This document shows positions 10,284 through 18,493 of a stretch of DNA of 64,000 nucleotides, piece by piece. The DNA is taken from the NCBI GenBank assembly GCA_017519865.1, contig JAFWRQ010000023.1, positions 36,259 through 100,258 on the forward strand. The letters are read 5' to 3'. The number at the start of each line of letters is the position of its first letter. Position 1 is the first letter of the stretch. The translations under genes and the position numbers were made by a program. The DNA comes from Bacteroidales bacterium. Its GTDB lineage: Bacteria; Bacteroidota; Bacteroidia; Bacteroidales; UBA932. The notes beneath the pieces were generated by a model. It was not told the origin of the DNA. It saw only the letters and a program-made list of their open reading frames with translations, and did not search any database.

Positions 10284-10311
10284 CGGTTGCGATTCAGGTG
10301 AAAACGTCCTA

Positions 10312-10319
10312 CAAAAATA
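10312..10319 (-). promoter_or_regulatory. -7 element TATTTTTG for the PD40 protein gene
   Basis: Reverse-strand match to TAnnTTTG, 28 bases before the ATG at 10283. It is divergent from the secDF promoter. Confidence 0.6.
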
Positions 10320-10360
10320 AGAAATACTTGGAAGAAAGTTTCTTTCTAAGAAAAAAATAG

Positions 10361-10368
10361 TAAATTTG
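10361..10368 (+). promoter_or_regulatory. -7 element TAAATTTG for secDF
   Basis: Matches TAnnTTTG, about 76 bases before the secDF ATG, giving an unusually long leader for this window; the leader contains a terminator-like hairpin. Confidence 0.6.
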
Positions 10369-10385
10369 TGGCCTATTTTGAGTAA

Positions 10386-10408
10386 GTGGCGCAAAACGCC
10401 ACCTTTTT
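10386..10408 (+). terminator. Terminator-like hairpin in the secDF leader
   Basis: GTGGCG pairs with CGCCAC around a CAAAA loop and is followed by CTTTTT. It lies between the only convincing promoter and the secDF start, so it may act as an attenuator; no ribosome- or ligand-sensing structure was recognised beside it. Confidence 0.5.
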
Positions 10409-10444
10409 AACGTGCAAACAATTAAATATTAATAGTTAAAAATT

Positions 10445-12838
10445 ATGCAAAGTAAAGGCGCTATCAGGCTTGTAGCCATTCTCCTAGCCATCGCGTGCTT
10501 CTGGCAGCTTTCCTTTACCCTGGTGACCAACCTCCAGGAGAAAAAGGCTGAGAAGTACGCGGAGAAAGCTGCCGTCGCAGCGATGAATTCTGCCGAGTTC
10601 AACAGGATTCCCGAAGCGGAGAAGGCCTACTACCTCGATTCCATCAGGAAAAACCAGAACAGGTGGTACACTGATTCCATCTCTTCCGAGAAAGTTTATT
10701 TCGGTTATAAGTTCAAGGACGTGAAGTCCAAGGAGATCAACCTTGGCCTTGACCTCAAGGGAGGTATGAACGTCATGCTGCAGGTGCAGCTCGAGGACCT
10801 CGTGAAGGCTCTCGCCGGTGAAAACCAGACTCCCGAGTTCAACAGGGCCGTCACCCTCGCCAAGGAACGCAGCATAAACTCCCAGTCCGACTTCATCACC
10901 CTCTTCGGTGAGGCCTGGAATGAAGTCTCCGGCGGCCAGAGGCTCGCCCAGATCTTCGGCACCTATGAGATGCGCGACCAGATCAAGCCCGAGTCCACCG
11001 ACGCCGAGGTCCTCAACGTCATCAGGAACGAGGCCGAGAGTGCTGTTTCCAACTCCTTCAACGTCCTCCGTAACCGTATCGACCGTTTCGGCGTGACCCA
11101 GCCTTCGATCCAGAAGATCGGCAATACCGGCCGCATCCTCGTCGAACTCCCTGGTGTCAAGGAGCCTGAGCGTGTCCGCAAACTCCTCCAGGGCACCGCT
11201 TCCCTCGAGTTCTGGACCACGTTCGAGTATTCCGAGATCTATCCTTACATGGTCGAGGCCAATAACCTTCTCGCCCAGCTTCTCGCCGAGGAAGCTCCCG
11301 TCGAGGCCGAGGCCGCTGAGGGAGAGGCTGCTGCCACCCAGGCCGAGAGCCTCGTTGCCGAGGAGCTCGCCCAGCAGGAGGGCAGCGATGCCGAGATGGA
11401 TGCCTACAAGAAGGCCAATCCTCTCTTCTCCATCCTCAGCCCCTCGCAGATGCGCGGCAATGCCTGCATAGGTTTCGCCAACGCCATCGATACCGCCACC
11501 GTCAACCGTTACCTTGCCATGCCCCAGGTCGCTGAGATCTTCCCTCCGGAGTTCCGCGGCATGTGGTCCGTCAAGCCCTCCGAGTATGTCCAGGGTGACA
11601 ACGTCTACGAGCTCGTCGCCATCAAGGCTTCGTCCCGTGACGGCAAGGCTCCCCTCGACGGCTCCGTCGTCACCGACGCCCGCGTCGAGTATGACAGCCG
11701 CCGCGGCAACGGCGCCCCCGGTGTCTCCATGACCATGAACGCTGAAGGTGCCAACACCTGGGCCCGTCTGACCAAGGACAACATCGGCCGCCAGGTCGCC
11801 ATCGTCCTCGACGGTACCGTCTATTCCTATCCTACCGTCCAGAATGAGATTTCAGGAGGTTCTTCCTCCATCACCGGCAACTTCTCCGTCGAGGAGGCCA
11901 CCGACCTTACCAACGTCCTCAAGTCCGGTAAGCTTCCCGCTCCGGCCACTATCGTCCAGGAGCAGGTCGTAGGTCCTTCCCTCGGTGCCGAGTCGATCCG
12001 CAAGGGTCTCATCTCCTTCGTGATCGCCTTCTTCCTCGTGCTCGTGTACATGGTGCTCTTCTACATGGGTGCCGGTCTCGTGGCTGACTTCGCCCTCTTG
12101 ACCAACGTCCTCCTCCTCTTCGGTACCCTGGCATCGTTCGGCGCCGTCCTTACCCTCCCGGGTATCGCCGGTCTCGTCCTGACCCTCGGTATGGCAGTGG
12201 ACGCCAACGTTATCATCTATGAGCGCATCAAGGAAGAGCTCCGCGCAGGCAAGGGCATCGGCAAGGCCGTCCAGGACGGTTACCGCAACGCCTACTCCGC
12301 CATCATCGACGGCCAGGTGACCACCCTCCTTACCGGTATCGTACTCTTCTTCTTCGGTTCCGGTCCTATCAAGGGCTTCGCCACCACGCTCATCATCGGT
12401 ATCATCACCTCCGTCCTTACCTCCATCTTCATCACCCGCATCGTCATCGACGACCGTCTGAAGAAGGGCAAGAACATCACCTTCGAGAACAAGATCTCCA
12501 GGAACTTCCTCAAGAATACGCACGTCGACTTCCTCGGCAAGCGCAAGTATTCCTATATCATCTCCGGCGCCCTCATCCTGATCGCCCTCGGCTCCATCTT
12601 CATCAAGGGCTTCACCTATGGTGTAGACTTCACCGGTGGCCGCACCTATGTCGTGCGCTTCGACCAGCCTGTCACCGCCGAGAGTGTCCGTGCCGCTGCT
12701 GAGACCGTGTTCAACGCCGCCGATCCCGAGTCCTCCGTCGAGGTCAAGCAGTTCGGTGGAGAGTCCCAGATGAAGATCACCACCTCCTACAAGGTTGACG
12801 ACGAGTCCGCGACCGTGGACCCGAGATCGAGCACATGA
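10445..12838 (+). CDS. secD: SecDF translocase, N-terminal part (SecD plus start of SecF)
   Basis: 797 aa up to the stop at 12838. SecDF uses the proton gradient to pull proteins out of the SecYEG channel on the periplasmic side. TM1 spans about residues 7-27, the SecD signature GLDLKGGMNVML begins at 101, an Ala/Glu-rich insertion lies near 280-320, and the SecD transmembrane core (LGMAVDANVIIYERIKEE) follows. SecF-like sequence then starts (TM near YSYIISGALILIALG, then the GVDFTGGRTYVVRF motif) but the frame ends inside the SecF periplasmic loop with an abnormal tail (VDPRSST). One extra C in the run at 12820-12822 would join it to the next frame and give a 1021-aa SecDF. The break is either a sequencing error or a real frameshift. 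Confidence 0.9.
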   Translation: MQSKGAIRLVAILLAIACFWQLSFTLVTNLQEKKAEKYAEKAAVAAMNSAEFNRIPEAEKAYYLDSIRKNQNRWYTDSISSEKVYFGYKFKDVKSKEINLGLDLKGGMNVMLQVQLEDLVKALAGENQTPEFNRAVTLAKERSINSQSDFITLFGEAWNEVSGGQRLAQIFGTYEMRDQIKPESTDAEVLNVIRNEAESAVSNSFNVLRNRIDRFGVTQPSIQKIGNTGRILVELPGVKEPERVRKLLQGTASLEFWTTFEYSEIYPYMVEANNLLAQLLAEEAPVEAEAAEGEAAATQAESLVAEELAQQEGSDAEMDAYKKANPLFSILSPSQMRGNACIGFANAIDTATVNRYLAMPQVAEIFPPEFRGMWSVKPSEYVQGDNVYELVAIKASSRDGKAPLDGSVVTDARVEYDSRRGNGAPGVSMTMNAEGANTWARLTKDNIGRQVAIVLDGTVYSYPTVQNEISGGSSSITGNFSVEEATDLTNVLKSGKLPAPATIVQEQVVGPSLGAESIRKGLISFVIAFFLVLVYMVLFYMGAGLVADFALLTNVLLLFGTLASFGAVLTLPGIAGLVLTLGMAVDANVIIYERIKEELRAGKGIGKAVQDGYRNAYSAIIDGQVTTLLTGIVLFFFGSGPIKGFATTLIIGIITSVLTSIFITRIVIDDRLKKGKNITFENKISRNFLKNTHVDFLGKRKYSYIISGALILIALGSIFIKGFTYGVDFTGGRTYVVRFDQPVTAESVRAAAETVFNAADPESSVEVKQFGGESQMKITTSYKVDDESATVDPRSST

Positions 12839-13509
12839 TCTTCGACGGACTCAAGGGCCTGTACTCCGAGAACATCACCTACGATGATTTCGTGGACACC
12901 GCCAACAACCCGAACGGTATCATTTCGTCCGACAAGGTTGGAGCCTCCATCGCCAGTGACATCAAGCGTTCCGCAGTCATCTCCGTCATCCTCGCCCTCC
13001 TCATCATCTTCGCCTACATCGCATGGCGCTTCAAGGGCTGGGCCTGGGGTCTCGGTGGTGTGGTTTCGCTTGCGCATACCGCCATCATCATCATCGGCTT
13101 CTTCTCCCTGTTCTCGGGCATCCTGCCGTTCAACCTCGATGTTGACCAGACGTTCATCGCCGCTATCCTGACCATCATCGGATACGCCATCAACGACAAC
13201 GTGGTTATCTTCGACCGTATCCGTGAGAATCTCGGCCTGCATCCCAATGCCGACTTCAAGGATACCGTCAACACTTCGTTGAACGCCACCCTCACCCGTA
13301 CCTTGAACACTTCCGTGTCGACCCTCCTCCCTATGCTCACCATCGCGATCTTCGGAGGCGAGTCCATCAGGGGTCTCTCCGTAGCCCTCTGCCTCGGTGT
13401 CCTCATCGGTACCTACGCATCCATCATGATCGGTACTCCTGTCATGTACGATGTGAGCCGTCGCAGGGCCAGCAAGGCGGAAGCCGCCAAGAAGGCAGCC
13501 AAGAAATAG
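12835..13509 (+). CDS. secF: SecDF translocase, C-terminal part (rest of SecF)
   Basis: 224 aa if read from the ATG at 12835. It supplies the rest of the SecF periplasmic loop (NPNGIISSDKVGASIASDIK) and the remaining transmembrane core, including DVDQTFIAAILTIIGYAIND and NVVIFDRIRENL, ending in a Lys-rich tail. The frame is open further upstream to 12823, where PEIEHMIFDG would continue the preceding gene after one added C. Its ATG overlaps the preceding stop (ATGA), so separate translation by coupling is formally possible, but a SecF that lacks its first membrane helix is not a known design. A strong terminator follows. Confidence 0.85.
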   Translation: MIFDGLKGLYSENITYDDFVDTANNPNGIISSDKVGASIASDIKRSAVISVILALLIIFAYIAWRFKGWAWGLGGVVSLAHTAIIIIGFFSLFSGILPFNLDVDQTFIAAILTIIGYAINDNVVIFDRIRENLGLHPNADFKDTVNTSLNATLTRTLNTSVSTLLPMLTIAIFGGESIRGLSVALCLGVLIGTYASIMIGTPVMYDVSRRRASKAEAAKKAAKK

Positions 13510-13536
13510 GCTTACCAAAAAGATATCAACAAAAAG

Positions 13537-13570
13537 CAGCCGGCCCTTTCAAAAGGCCGGCTGTTTTTCT
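13537..13570 (+). terminator. Intrinsic terminator after secDF
   Basis: CAGCCGGCC pairs with GGCCGGCTG and is followed by TTTTTCT. The last T of the tail is also the first base of the dnaE -7 element. Confidence 0.9.
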
Positions 13571-13577
13571 ATCTTTG
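13570..13577 (+). promoter_or_regulatory. -7 element TATCTTTG for dnaE
   Basis: Matches TAnnTTTG, 18 bases before the dnaE ATG, and is fused to the tail of the upstream terminator. Confidence 0.7.
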
Positions 13578-13595
13578 TTACTCAAACACGAGCCT

Positions 13596-16500
13596 ATGCC
13601 TTTCGTCCATCTTCACGTCCACACCCAGTACTCCATCCTCGACGGCTTCTCTGATATGGGGAAGCTTTTCAAGCGTGCCGTCGAGCTCGAAATGCCCGCG
13701 ATCGCCATCACTGACCACGGCAACATGTACGGTGTCAAGGAGTTCTTCAAGGTGGCCGGAAAGCATAAGAACGAGGATGGAAGCTACAAGGTCAAGCCCA
13801 TCGTCGGCTGCGAGATATACGTCACGCGCCACTATGACCACAAACTCAAGGACGCCAACCACCGGGCATACTATCACCTGATCCTTCTGGCCAAGAATCC
13901 TACCGGCTACAGGAACCTCATGAAGATAGTCTCGATCGGACACATCGAAGGCTCGTATTACGGCAAGCCTCGCGTTACGCACGAGATCGTCGAAAAGTAT
14001 CATGAAGGGCTGATCTGCTGTTCCGCCTGCCTGGCGGGAGAGATTCCGCGTGCGCTGGTCTCAGGCGACTGGGATGGTGCGTGCAAGGCGGTGGAGTGGC
14101 ACAAGGGCGTCTTCGGGGACGACTACTATCTCGAGGTCCAGCTTCACAAGACCGAGGTTCCCGGCCAGTCTCTCGACGTCTATGAGCATCAGAAAGTGTC
14201 CAACGAAGGCATTTTCCGTCTGGCGGAGCAGTACGGCATCAAGGTTGTGGCCACCAACGACGCGCACTTCGTGCGCAAGGAGGACGGCCCGGCCCACGAC
14301 CGTCTCATCTGCCTCACGACCAATGCCATGGTGGACGACCCGAACCGTCTTCGCTATACCCAGCAGGAGTATCTCAAGAGCGAAGAGGAGATGGCAGCGC
14401 TCTTCCCTGACCATCCTGAGGTCCTGGCCAACACGCTGGAGGTGGCGGACAAGGTGGAGGTCTACTCCATCGACCGCGACCACGTGCTTCCCAAGTTCAA
14501 GATTGACCCCGCGTTCCTTGCGGACATCGACACTTATCTGGAGAAGTATAAGGACGTCATCGATGAGGGCCGCTGCGACAAGAAAGGCAACTATCGCGGG
14601 GACGACTTCTGCAAGTCCGTCGCCTACCTGTGCCATCTGTGTTACAAGGGCGCTCACGAGCGCTACGGCGAAAGTCTCACGGATGAGCAGAAGGAGAGGC
14701 TGGACTTCGAGCTCAAGACCATCTGCCGCATGGGCTTCCCGGACTACTTCCTGATTGTCCAGGACTACATCGCCGCGTCGCGCGCGATGGGGTCCCTTGT
14801 GGGCCCCGGACGCGGCTCCGCAGCCGGCTCCGTCGTCGCTTACTGCCTGAGGATCACCAACCTGGACCCTATCAAATACAATCTCCTGTTCGAGCGCTTC
14901 CTAAATCCGGACCGCATCTCCATGCCTGATATCGACGTCGACTTCGAGGACCTCACCAAGGCCCACGAATACGTCGAGAAGACCTATGGCGCCGACCACG
15001 TGTCACGCGTCATCACTTTCGGTACCATGGCTGCCAAGAGCGCCATCAAGGATGTCGCCCGCATCAGCAACGTCTCCATCGACGAGTCCAACCGTCTCTC
15101 CAAGATGGTCCCGGACCGTCTCAGCGAAAGGGTCGAGAAGGAGTACCCCTTCAACCCCAAGTTCGACGATTTGAAGCCGGGCTTCAAGAAGATTGAGCGG
15201 GACGGAAAGACTTTCCAGAGGGGCATGGAGGAGGTTGACGTCAAGGTCAACCTTAACAACTGCTTCCGGCTGGTGCCGGAGTTCCGCAATGAACTCGAGA
15301 ATGGGCCGGAGATCAACCGCGAGGTGCTGGAGTACGCCCGCCAGATGGAAGGATGCATACGCCAGACAGGCCAGCATGCCTGCGCGACTATCATCGGCCC
15401 GGCCAAGCTCACCGACTACATCCCCATCTGCCTCTCCAAGGACAAGGAAACGGGCCTGGACGTATGGACCTCGCAGTATGACGGCCATTACATCGAGGAT
15501 GTCGGCATGCTCAAGATGGACTTCCTCGGGCTCAACACCTTGTCCATAATCCACACCTGCCTTGACACCATCAAGCAGCGCCACGGCGATGACATAGACA
15601 TAGAGGCGATACCCATCGACGACAAGCTCACATACGAGTTGTATGGCCGCGGAGACACGATGAGCGTGTTCCAGTTCGAATCCGAAGGCATGAAGAACTG
15701 GCTTCAGAAGCTGCATCCCGAACGTTTCGAGGACCTCATCGCTATGAACGCGCTCTACCGTCCGGGACCTATGGACTATATCCCGGACTTCGTCGACCGC
15801 AAGCTCGGCCTCAAGCCCATCGAGTACGACCTGCCGGAGATGGAGGAATACCTCGCCGAAACCTACGGCGTCACGGTGTACCAGGAGCAGGTCATGCTTC
15901 TCTCCCGCAAGCTTGCCTCTTTCACCAAGGGTGAGGCGGACAAGCTCCGCAAAGCCATGGGCAAGAAACAGATAGCCGTGATGATGGAACTCAAGGACAA
16001 GTTCATGAAGCAGGGCGTCGAGAACGGCCATCCCGAAAAGATCCTGGACAAGATATGGAAGGACTGGGAGAAATTCGCCCAGTACGCTTTCAACAAGTCG
16101 CACGCCACCTGCTATGCATGGGTGAGCTACCAGACGGGCTGGCTCAAGGCGCATTATCCTGCCGAGTTCCAGGCCGCCAACCTCTCATGCAACCTTTCGA
16201 AGGGTGATGAGATCAAGAAGATCATGGCCGACTGCAAGGCCCACAAGATCAAGGTTTTGAACCCGGATGTGAACGAGAGTCTGGCCCACTTTACCGTCAA
16301 CAAGGCCGGAAGCATCCGCTTCGGACTCGCCGGCATCAAGGGTTTCGGCTCCAATATCGTGGATATGATCATCAAGGAGAGGGAGGAGAACGGTCTCTTC
16401 GAGGACGTGTTCGACTTCATGGAGCGGATGGGCGGTATCATCAACCGTCGTTCGCTCGAGTCGCTGGTGTACGCCGGCGCTTTCGATTCCTTCGGCTACA

Positions 16501-17363
16501 AGCGCACACAGTTCTTCCTTCCGGGAGCGAGCGGCGACCTGTTCATCGACGAACTCGCCCGCTACGCCGACAACTACCGCAACGACGCCGTCGACAGCGC
16601 TTTCTCGCTGTTCGGCGACGTGGAGGAGATGCGCCCCAAGCGTCCTGCGATGCCGGCTCCGCCGGCCGAGGAGGACACCCTGGCGCTGCTTCAGCAGGAG
16701 AAGGAACTCGTGACGATGTACATCTCCGCACATCCCCTGGACCGCTACGCCTTCGAGATTGACAATTTCACGACCTGCGAAGTGGGCGATATCCAGGCGA
16801 GGATTGATGAGTGCGAGCAGACGCGCAAGAACGGCAGCGTCTGCTTCGCCGGTATCGTCGTAGACTCCAAGCAGGGCTCGACGCGCAGCGGCTCGCCCCT
16901 GCTGCGGGCTACGATCGAGGACTTCGACGGCTCGTACGAACTGGCGTTGTTCGGAAAGGACTGCGAGACGTGGCTGCCGCTCCTCGGCCTGCATTCCGAG
17001 GTGTTCGTAGAGGCCGACATCAAGGAGAAGTATTTCCTCAAACCGGAGGAACGCGCCCAAGGCAAGACCGCTCCTTATGCGCTGAGGATCAAGAAAGTAA
17101 GCATGTTGGGCAATGTCAATGAATCCATGCTGAAAACCTTCGCCATCAACCTCACGACGCCACAGTTGAACGAGTCTTTCCGCAAGGACCTGGTGAAACT
17201 CCTGAGGGACAACAAAGGCAAGACGGAGCTGCACATGTATCTCTACGATCCCCAGACCAGGTACAACGTCGAGTTCAAGTCGCGCAAGTTCCACGTGGCG
17301 GTGACTAACGATTTCATCTACGGTCTCCGCGACCTGGGCATCACCTATACTGTCAATCGATAA
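13596..17363 (+). CDS. dnaE: DNA polymerase III alpha subunit
   Basis: 1255 aa. The replicative polymerase of the chromosome. The PHP domain opens the protein (FVHLHVHTQYSILDGFS, ITDHGNMYG), the polymerase core shows GPGRGSAAGS and the catalytic acidic motif PDIDVDFED, followed by the fingers and the helix-hairpin-helix (GLAGIKGFGSNIVD) and an OB-fold (SVCFAGIVVDSKQGSTRSG). The PHP metal ligands appear kept. The ATG at 13596 is chosen because it directly starts the PHP domain and follows the promoter. The last 11 bases overlap the end of the gene on the other strand. Confidence 0.97.
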   Translation: MPFVHLHVHTQYSILDGFSDMGKLFKRAVELEMPAIAITDHGNMYGVKEFFKVAGKHKNEDGSYKVKPIVGCEIYVTRHYDHKLKDANHRAYYHLILLAKNPTGYRNLMKIVSIGHIEGSYYGKPRVTHEIVEKYHEGLICCSACLAGEIPRALVSGDWDGACKAVEWHKGVFGDDYYLEVQLHKTEVPGQSLDVYEHQKVSNEGIFRLAEQYGIKVVATNDAHFVRKEDGPAHDRLICLTTNAMVDDPNRLRYTQQEYLKSEEEMAALFPDHPEVLANTLEVADKVEVYSIDRDHVLPKFKIDPAFLADIDTYLEKYKDVIDEGRCDKKGNYRGDDFCKSVAYLCHLCYKGAHERYGESLTDEQKERLDFELKTICRMGFPDYFLIVQDYIAASRAMGSLVGPGRGSAAGSVVAYCLRITNLDPIKYNLLFERFLNPDRISMPDIDVDFEDLTKAHEYVEKTYGADHVSRVITFGTMAAKSAIKDVARISNVSIDESNRLSKMVPDRLSERVEKEYPFNPKFDDLKPGFKKIERDGKTFQRGMEEVDVKVNLNNCFRLVPEFRNELENGPEINREVLEYARQMEGCIRQTGQHACATIIGPAKLTDYIPICLSKDKETGLDVWTSQYDGHYIEDVGMLKMDFLGLNTLSIIHTCLDTIKQRHGDDIDIEAIPIDDKLTYELYGRGDTMSVFQFESEGMKNWLQKLHPERFEDLIAMNALYRPGPMDYIPDFVDRKLGLKPIEYDLPEMEEYLAETYGVTVYQEQVMLLSRKLASFTKGEADKLRKAMGKKQIAVMMELKDKFMKQGVENGHPEKILDKIWKDWEKFAQYAFNKSHATCYAWVSYQTGWLKAHYPAEFQAANLSCNLSKGDEIKKIMADCKAHKIKVLNPDVNESLAHFTVNKAGSIRFGLAGIKGFGSNIVDMIIKEREENGLFEDVFDFMERMGGIINRRSLESLVYAGAFDSFGYKRTQFFLPGASGDLFIDELARYADNYRNDAVDSAFSLFGDVEEMRPKRPAMPAPPAEEDTLALLQQEKELVTMYISAHPLDRYAFEIDNFTTCEVGDIQARIDECEQTRKNGSVCFAGIVVDSKQGSTRSGSPLLRATIEDFDGSYELALFGKDCETWLPLLGLHSEVFVEADIKEKYFLKPEERAQGKTAPYALRIKKVSMLGNVNESMLKTFAINLTTPQLNESFRKDLVKLLRDNKGKTELHMYLYDPQTRYNVEFKSRKFHVAVTNDFIYGLRDLGITYTVNR

Positions 17364-18429
17364 GCGCTTTCCGCCCTCCGAGACGGAAATTGTATGCCTT
17401 GTCGAAATTGCGGCGGAAGTAATATGTCGCCGTAAGGTCTTCCAGGTTCAGCAACACGGTCCATTGCGTGCCGGCAAAACTGCCGGAAGGGGTCTGGCTG
17501 ACCGACTCCATGGCGTTTTTCAGGCTTTCCGTGTCAAACACGCCCAGGTATTCCACGTATTCGTCTTCAAGGATATCATATCGGTTGTCCCCGGGTATCA
17601 GCCCTTCACCGAACTTTGCGTCGGAAAGATAATGGTTGGTTACGATGGGGGTATCGGTCACGACGAGTTCCCCGTCGATGTATTCTGCCACCACCGAGCG
17701 TCCTGAGGCGTCGGAGATGGCATAATGGTGCGCCGTGCCGATGTCGGAGTGCATGTCAATGCTCTCAAGCAGGACGATGGCTTCGTCGACCGTAGCAGCC
17801 CTGTTCAGGACATAACGCAGGGCGGAGGTGGTCGTGAGGTCGGGCTTGCCGCGGTCCTGATGCGTCTCGGCATCGTCTCCCGCCATCAGGTCCGCAATCG
17901 CCAGTCCCTTCTCGTTCATTCCGTCCAGAGAGACGAACAAGCAGCTGAGAGCCATGTATTTATGGGCGAAGGAGTCCGGTTTCCAGTCTTCGCCGAAACC
18001 GAGGAACCGCAGGTTGAAGGTGGAGATGGATTCATATCCGTTCCTCGGGCGGCTGTGAAGGATCAATGCAGTGGATTCCGAGAAATCGAAGTTACGGCCC
18101 ATCAGGAAGCGGTCCTCGGGGTCCCGTACGGTAAAGGCGGAACAGCCGTAGGCTTCCGCTTCTTCCGCAATCTCCGGAGTCCGGGCGAAGCCTTTGGACA
18201 GGAACTGGAATATGTAGCGGCTGATCTCCAGGGAACTGCGGGCTCCTCCGGACCGTATGAGCCCTTCGAAACCGTCGTCTCCTTTGAATTCCATGTAATA
18301 CAGTCCGTCGTCCAGTTGTTTGACGGACATAGCGCCTTTGACCAGGGGGCCGAATACGGCCCAGGCGCCGACCAGTATCGCCAGCCCGGCGAGACCGAAG
18401 ATATGGGAGAGGATTTTCCGGGTTTTCAT
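17353..18429 (-). CDS. Ntn-hydrolase, linear amide C-N hydrolase/AAT-like
   Basis: 358 aa. A membrane anchor or signal peptide comes first (ILSHIFGLAGLAILVGAWAVF). The likely nucleophile is the Cys in EAYGCSAFTV, followed by the family signature FLMGRNFDF, and later NEKGLAIADLM and TNHYLSD, as in penicillin acylase/bile salt hydrolase-like Ntn enzymes and peptidase C45. Such enzymes cut linear amide bonds after self-cleavage exposes the Cys. About 95 residues precede the Cys, more like the AAT type with a propeptide than bile salt hydrolase. The substrate is not predictable. The start at 18429 is preferred to 18447 because the promoter element overlaps the longer start. Confidence 0.75.
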   Translation of the reverse strand: MKTRKILSHIFGLAGLAILVGAWAVFGPLVKGAMSVKQLDDGLYYMEFKGDDGFEGLIRSGGARSSLEISRYIFQFLSKGFARTPEIAEEAEAYGCSAFTVRDPEDRFLMGRNFDFSESTALILHSRPRNGYESISTFNLRFLGFGEDWKPDSFAHKYMALSCLFVSLDGMNEKGLAIADLMAGDDAETHQDRGKPDLTTTSALRYVLNRAATVDEAIVLLESIDMHSDIGTAHHYAISDASGRSVVAEYIDGELVVTDTPIVTNHYLSDAKFGEGLIPGDNRYDILEDEYVEYLGVFDTESLKNAMESVSQTPSGSFAGTQWTVLLNLEDLTATYYFRRNFDKAYNFRLGGRKALID

Positions 18430-18444
18430 AATCGTGTATTTTGA

Positions 18445-18452
18445 CAAATATA
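18445..18452 (-). promoter_or_regulatory. -7 element TATATTTG for the Ntn-hydrolase gene
   Basis: Reverse-strand match to TAnnTTTG, 15 bases before the ATG at 18429; divergent from the next promoter with only 11 bases between the two elements. Confidence 0.65.
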
Positions 18453-18463
18453 GCGAAAAAACC

Positions 18464-18471
18464 TATTTTTG
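18464..18471 (+). promoter_or_regulatory. -7 element TATTTTTG for the ThiL-like gene
   Basis: Matches TAnnTTTG, 22 bases before the ATG at 18494. Confidence 0.6.
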
Positions 18472-18493
18472 TATCCAGTAAAAGAAGTACGCC

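Noticed and set aside
12800-12840. Programmed -1 frameshift in secDF
   Set aside because: No slippery heptamer of the usual type is present near the switch point; a missing C explains the frames better.
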